Below, piece after piece: positions 11,431-18,995 of a stretch of 64,000 bases of DNA. A program made the position numbers and the translations under genes. The notes beneath the pieces are model-generated. The model was not told the DNA's origin. It was given only the letters and a program-made list of their open reading frames with translations, and searched no databases. Each line of letters opens with the position of its first letter. Position 1 is the first letter of the stretch. The DNA lies in the NCBI RefSeq assembly GCF_000192745.1, contig NC_015259.1, positions 248,001-312,000 on the forward strand, given 5' to 3'. The stretch comes from Polymorphum gilvum SL003B-26A1. GTDB taxonomy: Bacteria; Pseudomonadota; Alphaproteobacteria; Rhizobiales; Stappiaceae.

Positions 11431-11751
11431 ATGGCCGGCGCGGCGCGGCCCTGGCGGGCGGTCCCCGGAGGGCTCGCCGTCGACGTGCGGCTGACGCCGC
11501 GCGCGGGGAAGGATGCGGTCGAGGGCTGCAGCGAACTGTCCGACGGCCGGCCGGTGGTGCTGGCACGGGTGCGCGCGATCCCCGAAAAGGGCGCCGCCAA
11601 TGCGGCGCTGGAAGCGCTGATCGCCAAGGCGCTGGGCGTGCCGAAATCGGCCGTGGCGATCGACGCGGGCGCCGGCGCGCGGCTGAAGACGCTGAAGGTC
11701 TCCGGCGACGCGGCGGCTCTGGCCGCCGCGCTGGAAGCGCTTACCGGATAG
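11431..11751 (+). CDS. DUF167 (YggU) family protein
   Basis: A 106-residue protein with VDVRLTPRAGKDAVEG and AIPEKGAANAALEALIAKALG, the two conserved parts of DUF167. It begins 4 bp after the yggT stop, so the pair is likely co-transcribed. The family has no settled function. Confidence 0.87.
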   Translation: MAGAARPWRAVPGGLAVDVRLTPRAGKDAVEGCSELSDGRPVVLARVRAIPEKGAANAALEALIAKALGVPKSAVAIDAGAGARLKTLKVSGDAAALAAALEALTG

Positions 11752-11792
11752 CGGGACGCGGACCGGATCCCGGAGCGCGTAACCGATCCGGA

Positions 11793-11984
11793 TCATTCCT
11801 CCAGCTTGCGGGCTTCCTCGGGCAGCATGATCGGGATGCCGTCGCGGATCGGGTAGGCGAGCCGTGCGGCGCGGGAGATCAGTTCCTGGCGTTCGGCATC
11901 GTATTCCAGCGTGGTCTTGGTGACCGGACAAACCAGCAGTTCGAGCAGCTTCCGGTCGACCTTGCGCGCAGCCTGTTCGTTCAT
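11793..11984 (-). CDS. Trm112 family protein
   Basis: A 63-residue protein with [17 protein letters not shown] near residue 13 and [16 protein letters not shown] at the end, the Trm112/YcaR pattern. The ATG at 11984 is preferred because GAGG lies about 9 nt upstream; a TTG codon 15 nt earlier is possible. Only one of the usual zinc-site cysteines is present. In eukaryotes Trm112 activates methyltransferases; the bacterial role is unclear. It is convergent with the DUF167 gene and 24 bp from the next gene. Confidence 0.85.
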   Translation of the reverse strand: MNEQAARKVDRKLLELLVCPVTKTTLEYDAERQELISRAARLAYPIRDGIPIMLPEEARKLEE

Positions 11985-12008
11985 GGCGGGCATCCTCAAT
12001 CGATATCT

Positions 12009-12686
12009 CTATTGCAGCGTGGCGCCGCCGTCGCTGCTCCTGCCCCGGGCGAGGTCGAGCTCGGTGATGGCGACGAGGGTCTCGGCGCGGGTCTTGAGGT
12101 CGAAGGCCTCCAGAAGCGCCTGCTTTTCCGGCGCGCCATAAGGGCTCATCATGCACAGGGCGTTGACCAGCACCTCGGTGTCGGCTTTCATCACGCTGTC
12201 CCAGTCGGCGTCCATGTCGTTGGCGTCGAGATAGGCGCGGAAGGCCTTGAGCAGGCCGTCGCGGTCGACCGCTTCCTCGCCGTGGCCGGGCTTCAGGTCG
12301 TGGGCGAATTCGGCGAAATCGGCCTCGACCTGGCGGAACGGCGTGATGGCGTCCATCTCGACGCGCATGCGGAAGCGGGCGACACCCTGAAGCGTGATCA
12401 GGTAGCGACCGTCACCGGTCTCCTGGAAGCCGGTCAGTCGGCCAGCGCAGCCGACCGCCGACAGGGCGGGCCGGGGCGCGTCGGCCGGCGCGTCGGGTGC
12501 CGGCTGGATCATGCCGATCAGCCGGCTGCCGGCCAGCGCAGCGTCGACCATGGCGAGATAGCGCGGCTCGAAGATGTTGAGTGGCAACTGGGTGCGCGGC
12601 AGCAGCAGGGCGCCGGCGAGCGGAAACACGGGAAGCGCGGCCGGCAGGTCGGCCGGCGTGTCGTATTGGGCGTTGCCTGCCCGCAT
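12009..12686 (-). CDS. LON peptidase substrate-binding domain protein
   Basis: The 225-residue protein begins with ALPVFPLAGALLLPRTQLPLNIFEPRYLAMV, the start of the Lon N-terminal domain, and continues with RLIGMIQP and GCAGRLTGFQETGDGRYLI. No ATPase or protease domain follows, so it is one of the free-standing Lon-N-domain proteins common in alphaproteobacteria. It is presumably involved in substrate or protein binding. It precedes the Trm112-like gene on the same strand. Confidence 0.9.
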   Translation of the reverse strand: MRAGNAQYDTPADLPAALPVFPLAGALLLPRTQLPLNIFEPRYLAMVDAALAGSRLIGMIQPAPDAPADAPRPALSAVGCAGRLTGFQETGDGRYLITLQGVARFRMRVEMDAITPFRQVEADFAEFAHDLKPGHGEEAVDRDGLLKAFRAYLDANDMDADWDSVMKADTEVLVNALCMMSPYGAPEKQALLEAFDLKTRAETLVAITELDLARGRSSDGGATLQ

Positions 12687-12752
12687 GGCGTGGTCCTTTC
12701 CCGGCTGTCAGGTTTCGGGGCGAAGCGGCTGCCGCCGCTTCGCCCTATACGC

Positions 12753-13757
12753 TCAGGAGAACAGAACGGACGACAATTTTCTCCGGCCGTAGGCAGAGGC
12801 CGGTTCCTTGAAGCCCCAGGCGTCGAAGAACTGCAGCAGCTGCCTGCGCGCGCCGTCGTCGTTCCAGGCCCGGTCGCGGCGCACGATCTCGATCAGCTGG
12901 TCGACCGCTGCGGTCTTGTCGCCGCGTGCGTTGAGTGCCAACGCCAGGTCGAAGCGGGCCTGGTGGTCGGCCGGATCGGCGGCGACGCGGCTCTGCAGTT
13001 CGGCGAGGTCGCCGAGCGATTCGGCCTGTTCGGCGAGTTCGATCGCGGCCACGGCGGCCGTGTAGGCGGGATCGGCATGGCCCGGTTCGGGCACCATCTC
13101 CAGCGCCTGGCGGGCGCGGGCGGCGTCGCCGGTGCCGAGATAGCAGCGGGCCAGGCCGGCGAGCGCGCGCACGCTGTCCGGCGCCATCTGGAGCACGGCG
13201 CCGAAATGCTGCGCCGCCTGGCCGTAGTCCTTGGCGGCGAGCAGGGCATCGGCCTGTTCGAGCAGTTGCTCGGTCTCGGCCGCGCCCGGCGCCTTGCCGC
13301 CCAGGCGCTCGATGAAGGCCTTGATCTGGCTTTCCGGCTGGGCGCCCATGAAACCGTCGACCGGCTGGCCATTGACGAAGGCGATGACCGCCGGAATGGA
13401 CTGGATGCCGAGCTGACCGGCCACCTCCGGGTGGTCGTCGATGTTCATCTTGGCCAGCAGCACCGCGCCCTTGGCGGCCTTGACCGCGCCTTCCAGCACC
13501 GGCGTCAGCTGGCGGCACGGGCCGCACCAGGGTGCCCAGAAATCGACCAGCACAGGACGGGTCTTCGACGCCTCGATGACATCCTTCATGAAGCTCTGAG
13601 TCGTCACGTCGCGGATCACCGCCTCGCCTCCGGCGTCCGAACCGCCGTTCGGCGCGCCGCCTGACGCGCCGCCTGACGCGCCGCCCGGCCCACCGCCATA
13701 GCCGCCGCCGAAGCCACCGCCCACAGAACCGCCCATGGAGAAACTGCCACCGCTCAT
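12753..13757 (-). CDS. YbbN-like thioredoxin/TPR protein
   Basis: The 334-residue protein has three parts. Residues 1-47 are almost only Gly, Ser and Ala. Residues ~50-155 are a thioredoxin domain with VDFWAPWCGPCRQLTPVLE (WCGPC) and the cis-Pro region QSIPAVIAFVNGQPVDGF. The C-terminal half is TPR-like helices rich in Ala, Leu and Asp. This is the plan of YbbN/CnoX, a co-chaperone-linked redox protein, except that E. coli YbbN lacks the CxxC that is intact here. The Gly-rich head is unusual. Confidence 0.88.
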   Translation of the reverse strand: MSGGSFSMGGSVGGGFGGGYGGGPGGASGGASGGAPNGGSDAGGEAVIRDVTTQSFMKDVIEASKTRPVLVDFWAPWCGPCRQLTPVLEGAVKAAKGAVLLAKMNIDDHPEVAGQLGIQSIPAVIAFVNGQPVDGFMGAQPESQIKAFIERLGGKAPGAAETEQLLEQADALLAAKDYGQAAQHFGAVLQMAPDSVRALAGLARCYLGTGDAARARQALEMVPEPGHADPAYTAAVAAIELAEQAESLGDLAELQSRVAADPADHQARFDLALALNARGDKTAAVDQLIEIVRRDRAWNDDGARRQLLQFFDAWGFKEPASAYGRRKLSSVLFS

Positions 13758-13866
13758 TGCATCTGCCTCTGTCGAAACTCAGGGACGGAAGGAGGCCTTC
13801 GCCGTGAAGACGCTCCGCCGAACCATGTCCAGCCTTTGCGCCTAACATGGCGCCACGGCGGGAGAA

Positions 13867-14388
13867 TTACAAACCCTGCGCCTTCGCTTCATCGCTCACC
13901 GCCAGCACCAGCGGCTCATGGCCGCAGGCGCGAGCGAAGACCATGAGATCGTCGCGCGCGATGGTCGTCGTCGCGTCGTTGGTGAGCGGGTGGTAGTTGA
14001 GCACGGGGTGGCGCATCATCGCTGCATCGAACACCGGTGTGACGCGCCGGGCGGCGCGGTCGTTGATCAGCGCGAAGGGCGTCACCGAGCCAGGCGGCAC
14101 GCCGAGCACCTCCATTAGCTGCTCGGCGCTGCCGAAGGAAACGCGCCCCTGTGCGCCGAGCACATGGTGGGCCTGCTTGAGGTCGACGGTGGCGTCGGCG
14201 AGGACGACGATCAGGAAAAGCCGGCCCTTCTTGTCCTTGACGAACAGGTTGCGCGTGTGTGCTCCGGGAATGGCTTCGTGCAGGTCCAGGCCTTCGGCGA
14301 CGGTGAACACCGGCCGATGCTCGACGGTCGTGGTCGCGATGCCGAGCGCGTCGAGGAAGGCCATCAGATCGGCGCGGGTGGCGGGCAT
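13867..14388 (-). CDS. YbaK/ProX-type aminoacyl-tRNA deacylase domain protein
   Basis: From the ATG at 14388 (MPATRADLMAFLDALGIATT) the protein is 173 residues. HTRNLFVKDKKGRLFLIVV is the core of the YbaK/prolyl-tRNA-synthetase-associated domain, followed by LGVPPGSVTPFALINDR and LNYHPLTNDATTTI. Such free-standing editing domains hydrolyse mischarged tRNA such as Ala-tRNAPro. It is the last chromosomal protein gene before tRNA-Gly. Confidence 0.88.
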   Translation of the reverse strand: MPATRADLMAFLDALGIATTTVEHRPVFTVAEGLDLHEAIPGAHTRNLFVKDKKGRLFLIVVLADATVDLKQAHHVLGAQGRVSFGSAEQLMEVLGVPPGSVTPFALINDRAARRVTPVFDAAMMRHPVLNYHPLTNDATTTIARDDLMVFARACGHEPLVLAVSDEAKAQGL

Positions 14389-14671
14389 GGCAGGCTCCGG
14401 AAGGCGGGCGACGCTGGAACGCGCCGAGGGGAAGTCGATCCGCTTGTAGCTTATCGGCACGGCGCGCCTCAAGAGCCTGCGGGCGGCGGTGCCGGGCCGT
14501 CGAGCGCGGCGCGCGAGCGGGCCCGTGCGGGCGTCTTCCACAGCGTGTCCACAGGCGGGAAGCGGCGGCGCGAGGCGCGAAAAAACCCTGTTGCAATCCG
14601 CTGCGGCTTGGTCCATATACAGCCCACCTCGCTGGCGGGTGAGCCGAAAGGCTCTCAGCCGGGTAGAAAAT

Positions 14672-14746
14672 GCGGGTGTAGCTCAGGGGTAGAGCACAAC
14701 CTTGCCAAGGTTGGGGTCGAGGGTTCGAATCCCTTCGCCCGCTCCA
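14672..14746 (+). tRNA. tRNA-Gly(GCC), likely ICE integration site
   Basis: A 75-nt tRNA: acceptor GCGGGTG/CGCCCGC, D arm AGCTCAGGGGTAGAGC, anticodon stem CAACC/GGTTG around TTGCCAA with anticodon GCC, T arm GGTTCGAATCC, encoded CCA at 14744-14746. Mobile-element remnants begin within 300 bp of its 3' end and the conjugative element follows, so the 3' end is the probable attachment core. A second copy of the core is not in the window. Confidence 0.95.
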
Positions 14747-14762
14747 GACTTTCTCAAGAAAT

Positions 14763-14814
14763 GCAGCAACTTAGCAAACGCCCTTCGGGGGGTTGCTGCT
14801 TACACGGCTTTTTT
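14763..14814 (+). terminator. Hairpin plus T-run downstream of tRNA-Gly
   Basis: GCAGCAAC at 14763-14770 pairs perfectly with GTTGCTGC at 14792-14799, with a small CCC-TTC-GGG hairpin inside. After 9 nt comes a run of six T at 14809-14814. This looks like the tRNA-Gly terminator, or a structure at the end of the integrated element. Confidence 0.55.
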
Positions 14815-15034
14815 GCGGCAAGTGTGTAAGCATTGTGTAAGCACACGAGCGCGCATTTCTGGATATCCTCGGACACTCTTGCGACGGTTCGCCTCCAATC
14901 GGGACTGTGCGCTCTCCAACTTCGTGCCCGTGATTCGTCGCACGAGGTGTCGGTGTCAGACATGCAAGTCGATCTTAAGAGCGCATCGCTCGGAGGCCAG
15001 CGCCATGTTTCGCTGGTCGAGCGTGGACCGCGTG

Positions 15035-15136
15035 GCCTCGACTGCCGGGCCTGCGCATCAACGGCGCGATCTGCGCCCCGTCCTCGTCCGTCAGATCAGA
15101 CGGGTAGCGCTTCGTCTTCCTAGCAATCTCGGCCAT
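15035..15136 (-). pseudogene. Remnant of an IS5-type transposase N-terminus
   Basis: The first ~34 codons from an ATG at 15136 read MAEIARKTKRYPSDLTDEDG and then QIAPLMRRPGSRG, which resembles the start of IS5-group transposases. The recognisable sequence then stops and the frame closes at about 14975 without catalytic residues. It is a fragment, left by decay or recombination near the tRNA-Gly junction. The family call rests on my recognition of the N-terminal pattern. Confidence 0.55.
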
Positions 15137-15555
15137 TCGGCCGCGGCTCCGCTCGGTCCACATCCCAAGCGTGAATCACGACACGGCCCTCAAGGGAATC
15201 TGGAGGCTTCTGTGAGGTCCGGGGGCACAGGCGGGGCACGCGGGCCCGACGTCGGACCTCATTGCAAGCCGGATTGAACGGAGCCGCGGGCAGGACTGGC
15301 GCTATGGGGATTGTAGCCGGCAGGAGCGGTCGGGATCGTCTTCGCCGGGCAGACGAAGGGCTCTCGGGATGCGAAGGCGACGAAGGACGCCACGATAGAG
15401 GGCGGAATGTTGATGGCGGGCGCCGTCGGCCAGCTTGCTGCGCCTTTCGTCACCGGCCTGACAGCTTGCGCCCACGTGCGATGGGCCAAGAGTTGGCGTT
15501 CCGGCGCCCATGGCGACGGATGCGGAGCATGGCAATAAGGACGCATCGGGCGCGA
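15137..15555. other. Gene-free stretch, probably the 3' end region of the IS91-type element
   Basis: I see no supported gene between the IS5-type remnant and the IS91-type transposase stop. Several overlapping open frames show no family resemblance. It probably contains the non-coding end of the IS91-type element, since such elements have a few hundred bases after the transposase gene, but I cannot fix the boundary. Confidence 0.4.
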
Positions 15556-16307
15556 TCATGAGGTGTCGTTCCAGAAAGGGTGCGGCGGCGCCTGTCCGCA
15601 CCGCCAGATGGCGAGTGTGATCATCGGTCCTCCGCAACAAGCGCAGCGATGCGTTGTCGCAAGGGGCTCGGCGGCGACAGCGATGCTTTCGGCGTCCCGT
15701 TCGAGAGCATTCTGCCGCGGTTTGGCCAGCAGCCTGCGGCACAGTTCGAGCCTGGTGGTTCGATGACCATTGGCGAGAAAGCCGTAGTGGCGGATGCGGT
15801 GGAAGCCGTCGGGCAAGGTGTGCAGCAGGAAGCGGCGGATGAACTCGCGGGCAGCGAGCGTCATGGCCTTGGTCCTGCCGCCATAGCGATAATCGCGCCA
15901 GCGGAACGCGACACGATCGTCGTCCATGCTGATCAGCCGGGAGTTGGCAATGGCGACGCGATGGGTGTAGCGGCCTAGATAGGCCAGCACCTGTTGCGGC
16001 CCGCAGAAGGGCGGCTTGGCGTAGACCACTCATGCGAGGCGACGGACTTCGGCGAGCATACGGACGAAGGCATCAGGCTTTGCCAGGTGGGCGAGATCGC
16101 TGAAGAAGCCCAGCCGGCCCGCATCATGGGCTGCGCGCAGTTCCTCCAGAAAGCGGCGGCGAAACAGGCGCGACAGCACGCGCACGGGCAAAAAGAAGCC
16201 CGGCCTGCACGAGATCCAGCGCGTGCCGTCGGGCGAGACGCCGCCGCCCGGCACGATGCAATGCAGGTGGGGATGGTAGGTGAGAGTCTGGCCCCTGCTG
16301 TGCAGCA
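15556..16307 (-). pseudogene. IS91-type transposase, nonsense-mutated and 5'-truncated
   Basis: Reading leftwards from about 16307, one frame gives TYHPHLHCIVPGGGVSPDGT and CRPGFFLPVRVLSRLFRRRF, then a TGA at 16030-16032, then VVYAKPPFCGPQQVLAYLGR and YTHRVAIANSRL to 15556. Both halves are in the same frame and adjoin, so a single change of TGG to TGA explains the break. The conserved HPHLHCIVPGGG and the Tyr-containing YLGRYTHRV motif identify an IS91-family (HUH, Y-type) transposase. The N-terminal third is missing because the IS21-type element begins at about 16308. It should be inactive. Confidence 0.85.
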
Positions 16308-16402
16308 TGAGAGCGGCGGTGCAAAATTCGGCCACGGTAGCGGCGGGATAGTCCTGCCGCGGGCGGCGTAAAAGTCGTCCACCTATTTTCCTTCTGCAAC
16401 AT

Positions 16403-17926
16403 GTGCAGGAGGGTCAGGGGATCTACACCGTGGACTTATATCTGAAGGTGCGTCTGGCGGTCTCGGAGGGGATGAGCCGACGTCAGGCAGCGAAGCATTT
16501 CAATATCTCACGCGACAGCGTTTCCAAGATGCTGTCGTATTCGACGCCTCCGGGCTATCGCCGTCAGGCCCCGGTGCGTCGGCCGAAGCTGGACGCCTTT
16601 GTTTCGACCATTGATCATTGGCTGGACGAAGACCTGAAGGTACCGCGCAAGCAGCGCCACACGGCCAAGCGTGTGTTCGACCGGTTGCGGGCTGAGTGCG
16701 GGTTCACCGGCGGCTATACGATCATCAAGGACTACATGCGCGAGCGGGAGCAGCGCCGGCAGGAAGTGTTCGTGCCGTTATCGCATCCGCCGGGCCACGC
16801 GCAGGCTGACTTTGGCGAGGCTGTGGTTGTCATCGGCGGCGTGGAGCAGAAGGCGCACTTCTTTGTGCTCGACCTGCCGCACAGCGACGCCTGCTATGTG
16901 CGGGCCTATCCGGCGGCGGTGTCAGAGGCCTGGATTGATGGCCACGTCCATGCGTTCGCCTTCTTCGGGGCGGTGCCACAATCGATCGTCTATGACAACG
17001 ACCGCTGCCTGGTGTCGAAGATCCTGGCCGATGGCACGCGCAAGCGGACAGTGCTGTTCAGCGGCTTCCTGTCCCACTACCTGATCCGGGATCGCTATGG
17101 CCGCCCCGGCAAGGGTAATGACAAGGGAAGCGTCGAAGGCCTCGTCGGCTATGCCCGTCGCAACTTCATGGTGCCGATCCCGCGCTTTGCGACGTGGGAT
17201 GAGTTCAACGCCTGGCTGGAAGAGCAATGCCGCAAGCGCCAGCGCGACAGGCTGCGCGGCGAGAGCGAGACGATCGCAGAACGGCTGCAGCGCGATCTTG
17301 CGGCGATGCGGCCGCTGCCAGCTTCGCCTTTTGAGGCCTGCGATCAGGCCAGCGGTCGGGTCTCTTCCCAGGCGCTGGTGCGCTACAGGACCAACGACTA
17401 CTCCGTCCCGGTCGCCTTCGGCCATCAGGATGTATGGATCCGGGGCTATGTCGACGAGGTGGTGATCGGCTGCCGTGGCGAGATCATCGCTCGTCATCCT
17501 CGAAGCTGGGAACGGGAAGACGTTGTGTTCGACCCGCTGCATTACCTGCCGCTGATCGAACAGAAGATCAACGCGCTGGATCAGGCCGCTCCTCTTCAGG
17601 GCTGGGATCTGCCCGAGGCGTTCGCCACGCTGCGCCGCCTGATGGAAGCGCGCATGGCAAAGCATGGCCGGCGCGAGTATGTGCAGGTGCTGCGGCTGCT
17701 GGAAAGCTTCGAGCTTGCCGATCTGCATGTGGCGGTGAAGCAGGCCCTCCAGATCGGGGCCATCGGCTTCGATGCCGTCAAGCATCTTCTCCTGTGCCAG
17801 GTGGAGCGGCGGCCGCCGAGACTGGACCTGTCCATCTACCCGTACCTGCCAAGAGCCACCGTCGAGAAGACATCGGCAAAGGCCTATATGCGGCTTCTGT
17901 CGACGCATGCGGGAGATGCCGCATGA
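16403..17926 (+). CDS. istA: IS21-family transposase IstA
   Basis: About 507 residues. An N-terminal HTH (GMSRRQAAKHFNISRDSVSK) is followed by the DDE catalytic domain: HAQADFGEA with the first Asp, VYDNDRC with the second, and KGNDKGSVEGLVGYARR with the Glu. It catalyses cut-and-paste transposition with IstB. The start is uncertain: GTG at 16403 is the first codon, but AGGAGG lies 8 nt before an ATC at 16421, where a YTVDLYLKV-type N-terminus would normally begin. Its stop overlaps the istB ATG. Confidence 0.93.
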   Translation: MQEGQGIYTVDLYLKVRLAVSEGMSRRQAAKHFNISRDSVSKMLSYSTPPGYRRQAPVRRPKLDAFVSTIDHWLDEDLKVPRKQRHTAKRVFDRLRAECGFTGGYTIIKDYMREREQRRQEVFVPLSHPPGHAQADFGEAVVVIGGVEQKAHFFVLDLPHSDACYVRAYPAAVSEAWIDGHVHAFAFFGAVPQSIVYDNDRCLVSKILADGTRKRTVLFSGFLSHYLIRDRYGRPGKGNDKGSVEGLVGYARRNFMVPIPRFATWDEFNAWLEEQCRKRQRDRLRGESETIAERLQRDLAAMRPLPASPFEACDQASGRVSSQALVRYRTNDYSVPVAFGHQDVWIRGYVDEVVIGCRGEIIARHPRSWEREDVVFDPLHYLPLIEQKINALDQAAPLQGWDLPEAFATLRRLMEARMAKHGRREYVQVLRLLESFELADLHVAVKQALQIGAIGFDAVKHLLLCQVERRPPRLDLSIYPYLPRATVEKTSAKAYMRLLSTHAGDAA

Positions 17927-18693
17927 GCACCCAAGCGTCAGACAATCCCCCTGCGATCCTGCTCTCCCACACGCTCAAGACCCTCAAGCTGCCGACCTTC
18001 CAGCGCGAGTATCAGAAGCTGGCCCGGCTCTGCGCCACACAGGGCGTGGACCATGTCGGATACCTCACTCGGCTTGCTGAGCAGGAGATGATCGAACGGG
18101 ATCGCCGCAAGGTCGAACGCCGCATCAAGGCGGCGAGGTTCCCGGTCGTCAAAAGCCTCGACAGCTTCGACTTCGCCGCTATCCCGAAGCTCAACAAGAT
18201 GCAGGTGCTGGAGCTGGCCCGCTGCGAATGGGTCGAGCGGCGCGAGAACGTCATCGCGCTTGGCCCCAGCGGCACGGGCAAGACCCATGTGGCGCTCGGT
18301 CTCGGTCTGGCCGCCTGCCAGAAGGGCTTGTCCGTCGGCTTCACGACCGCCGCTGCCCTGGTCAGCGAGATGATGGAGGCGCGCGACGAGCGACGTCTGC
18401 TGCGTTTCCAGAAGCAGATGGCAGCCTACAAGCTCCTGATCATCGACGAACTGGGCTTCGTGCCATTGTCAAAGACCGGGGCGGAATTGCTGTTCGAGCT
18501 GATCGCGCAACGCTACGAACGCGGTGCCACCCTGATCACCAGCAATCTGCCATTCGACGAATGGACCGAGACGCTGGGATCGGAACGGCTGACCGGCGCA
18601 CTGCTCGACCGGCTGACCCACCACGTCAACATCCTCGAGATGAACGGCGACAGCTATCGTCTCGCTCAAAGCCGCGCCCGAAGGGCAGGCTGA
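17923..18693 (+). CDS. istB: IS21-family transposition helper ATPase IstB
   Basis: The ATG at 17923 overlaps the istA stop (ATGA), giving 256 residues. The AAA+ features are Walker A GPSGTGKTHVALGLG near residue 110, Walker B KLLIIDELGFVPLS near 167 and a conserved SNLPFDEWTETLGSERLTGA stretch. IstB binds ATP and target DNA and activates IstA. Confidence 0.95.
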   Translation: MSTQASDNPPAILLSHTLKTLKLPTFQREYQKLARLCATQGVDHVGYLTRLAEQEMIERDRRKVERRIKAARFPVVKSLDSFDFAAIPKLNKMQVLELARCEWVERRENVIALGPSGTGKTHVALGLGLAACQKGLSVGFTTAAALVSEMMEARDERRLLRFQKQMAAYKLLIIDELGFVPLSKTGAELLFELIAQRYERGATLITSNLPFDEWTETLGSERLTGALLDRLTHHVNILEMNGDSYRLAQSRARRAG

Positions 18694-18713
18694 AGCCCCT
18701 CAAAAAGTCGCCA

Positions 18714-18774
18714 ACGCCGCACGCGGGAAACTCTGGTCGGGCTACGCCCTCCCGACGTTCCCCGCGTGCGGCGT
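18714..18774. repeat. Long interrupted palindrome after istB
   Basis: ACGCCGCACGCGGG at 18714-18727 pairs perfectly with CCCGCGTGCGGCGT at 18761-18774, and an inner GTCGGG/CCCGAC pair lies in the loop. It could terminate istB transcription or block read-through at the right end of the IS. Confidence 0.7.
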
Positions 18775-18788
18775 CAGGTGGCCTACTT

Positions 18789-18908
18789 TTACGCCGCCCA
18801 ATGGACGACTTTTGCTCCGCCGTTGACACACAACACGAAGCACGCTGCGAGATAGCACACTGTCAAAGTCACGGCGCATGCCATCAGTCTTCTCATGCTC
18901 TTCTCCAT
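18789..18908 (-). CDS. Small hydrophobic ORF running into the IS21 end, doubtful
   Basis: A 39-codon frame starts MEKSMRRLMACAVTLTVCYL and is strongly hydrophobic, with AGGG about 5 nt upstream. It lies downstream of the RND permease gene on the same strand, and its last ~11 codons are inside the IS21 terminal repeat. It may be a small membrane protein whose 3' end was replaced by the IS insertion, or simply chance. No family is recognised. Confidence 0.25.
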   Translation of the reverse strand: MEKSMRRLMACAVTLTVCYLAACFVLCVNGGAKVVHWAA

Positions 18909-18995
18909 ATCGCCCTGAGCGTGGGCAGGCTTCCCGGACACGGTTGCAATCCCGGCGAGGCTTGCCGGCGCCGGGATCGAACGTCGGCTTGGCCA

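Larger units (their letters stand above)
16308..18828 (+). mobile_element. IS21-family insertion sequence with istA and istB
   Basis: Two overlapping genes, istA and istB, are flanked by related terminal repeats. The left end is TGAGAGCGGCGGTGCAAAA (from 16308). The right end, read on the minus strand from 18828, is TGTCAACGGCGGAGCAAAA. A second inner repeat occurs on each side, GGGCGGCGTAAAAGT at 16361 and the same sequence inverted near 18785-18799. Multiple terminal repeats are typical of IS21. I find no obvious target duplication, so the flanks may have been rearranged. It cut an IS91-type transposase on the left. Confidence 0.85.
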
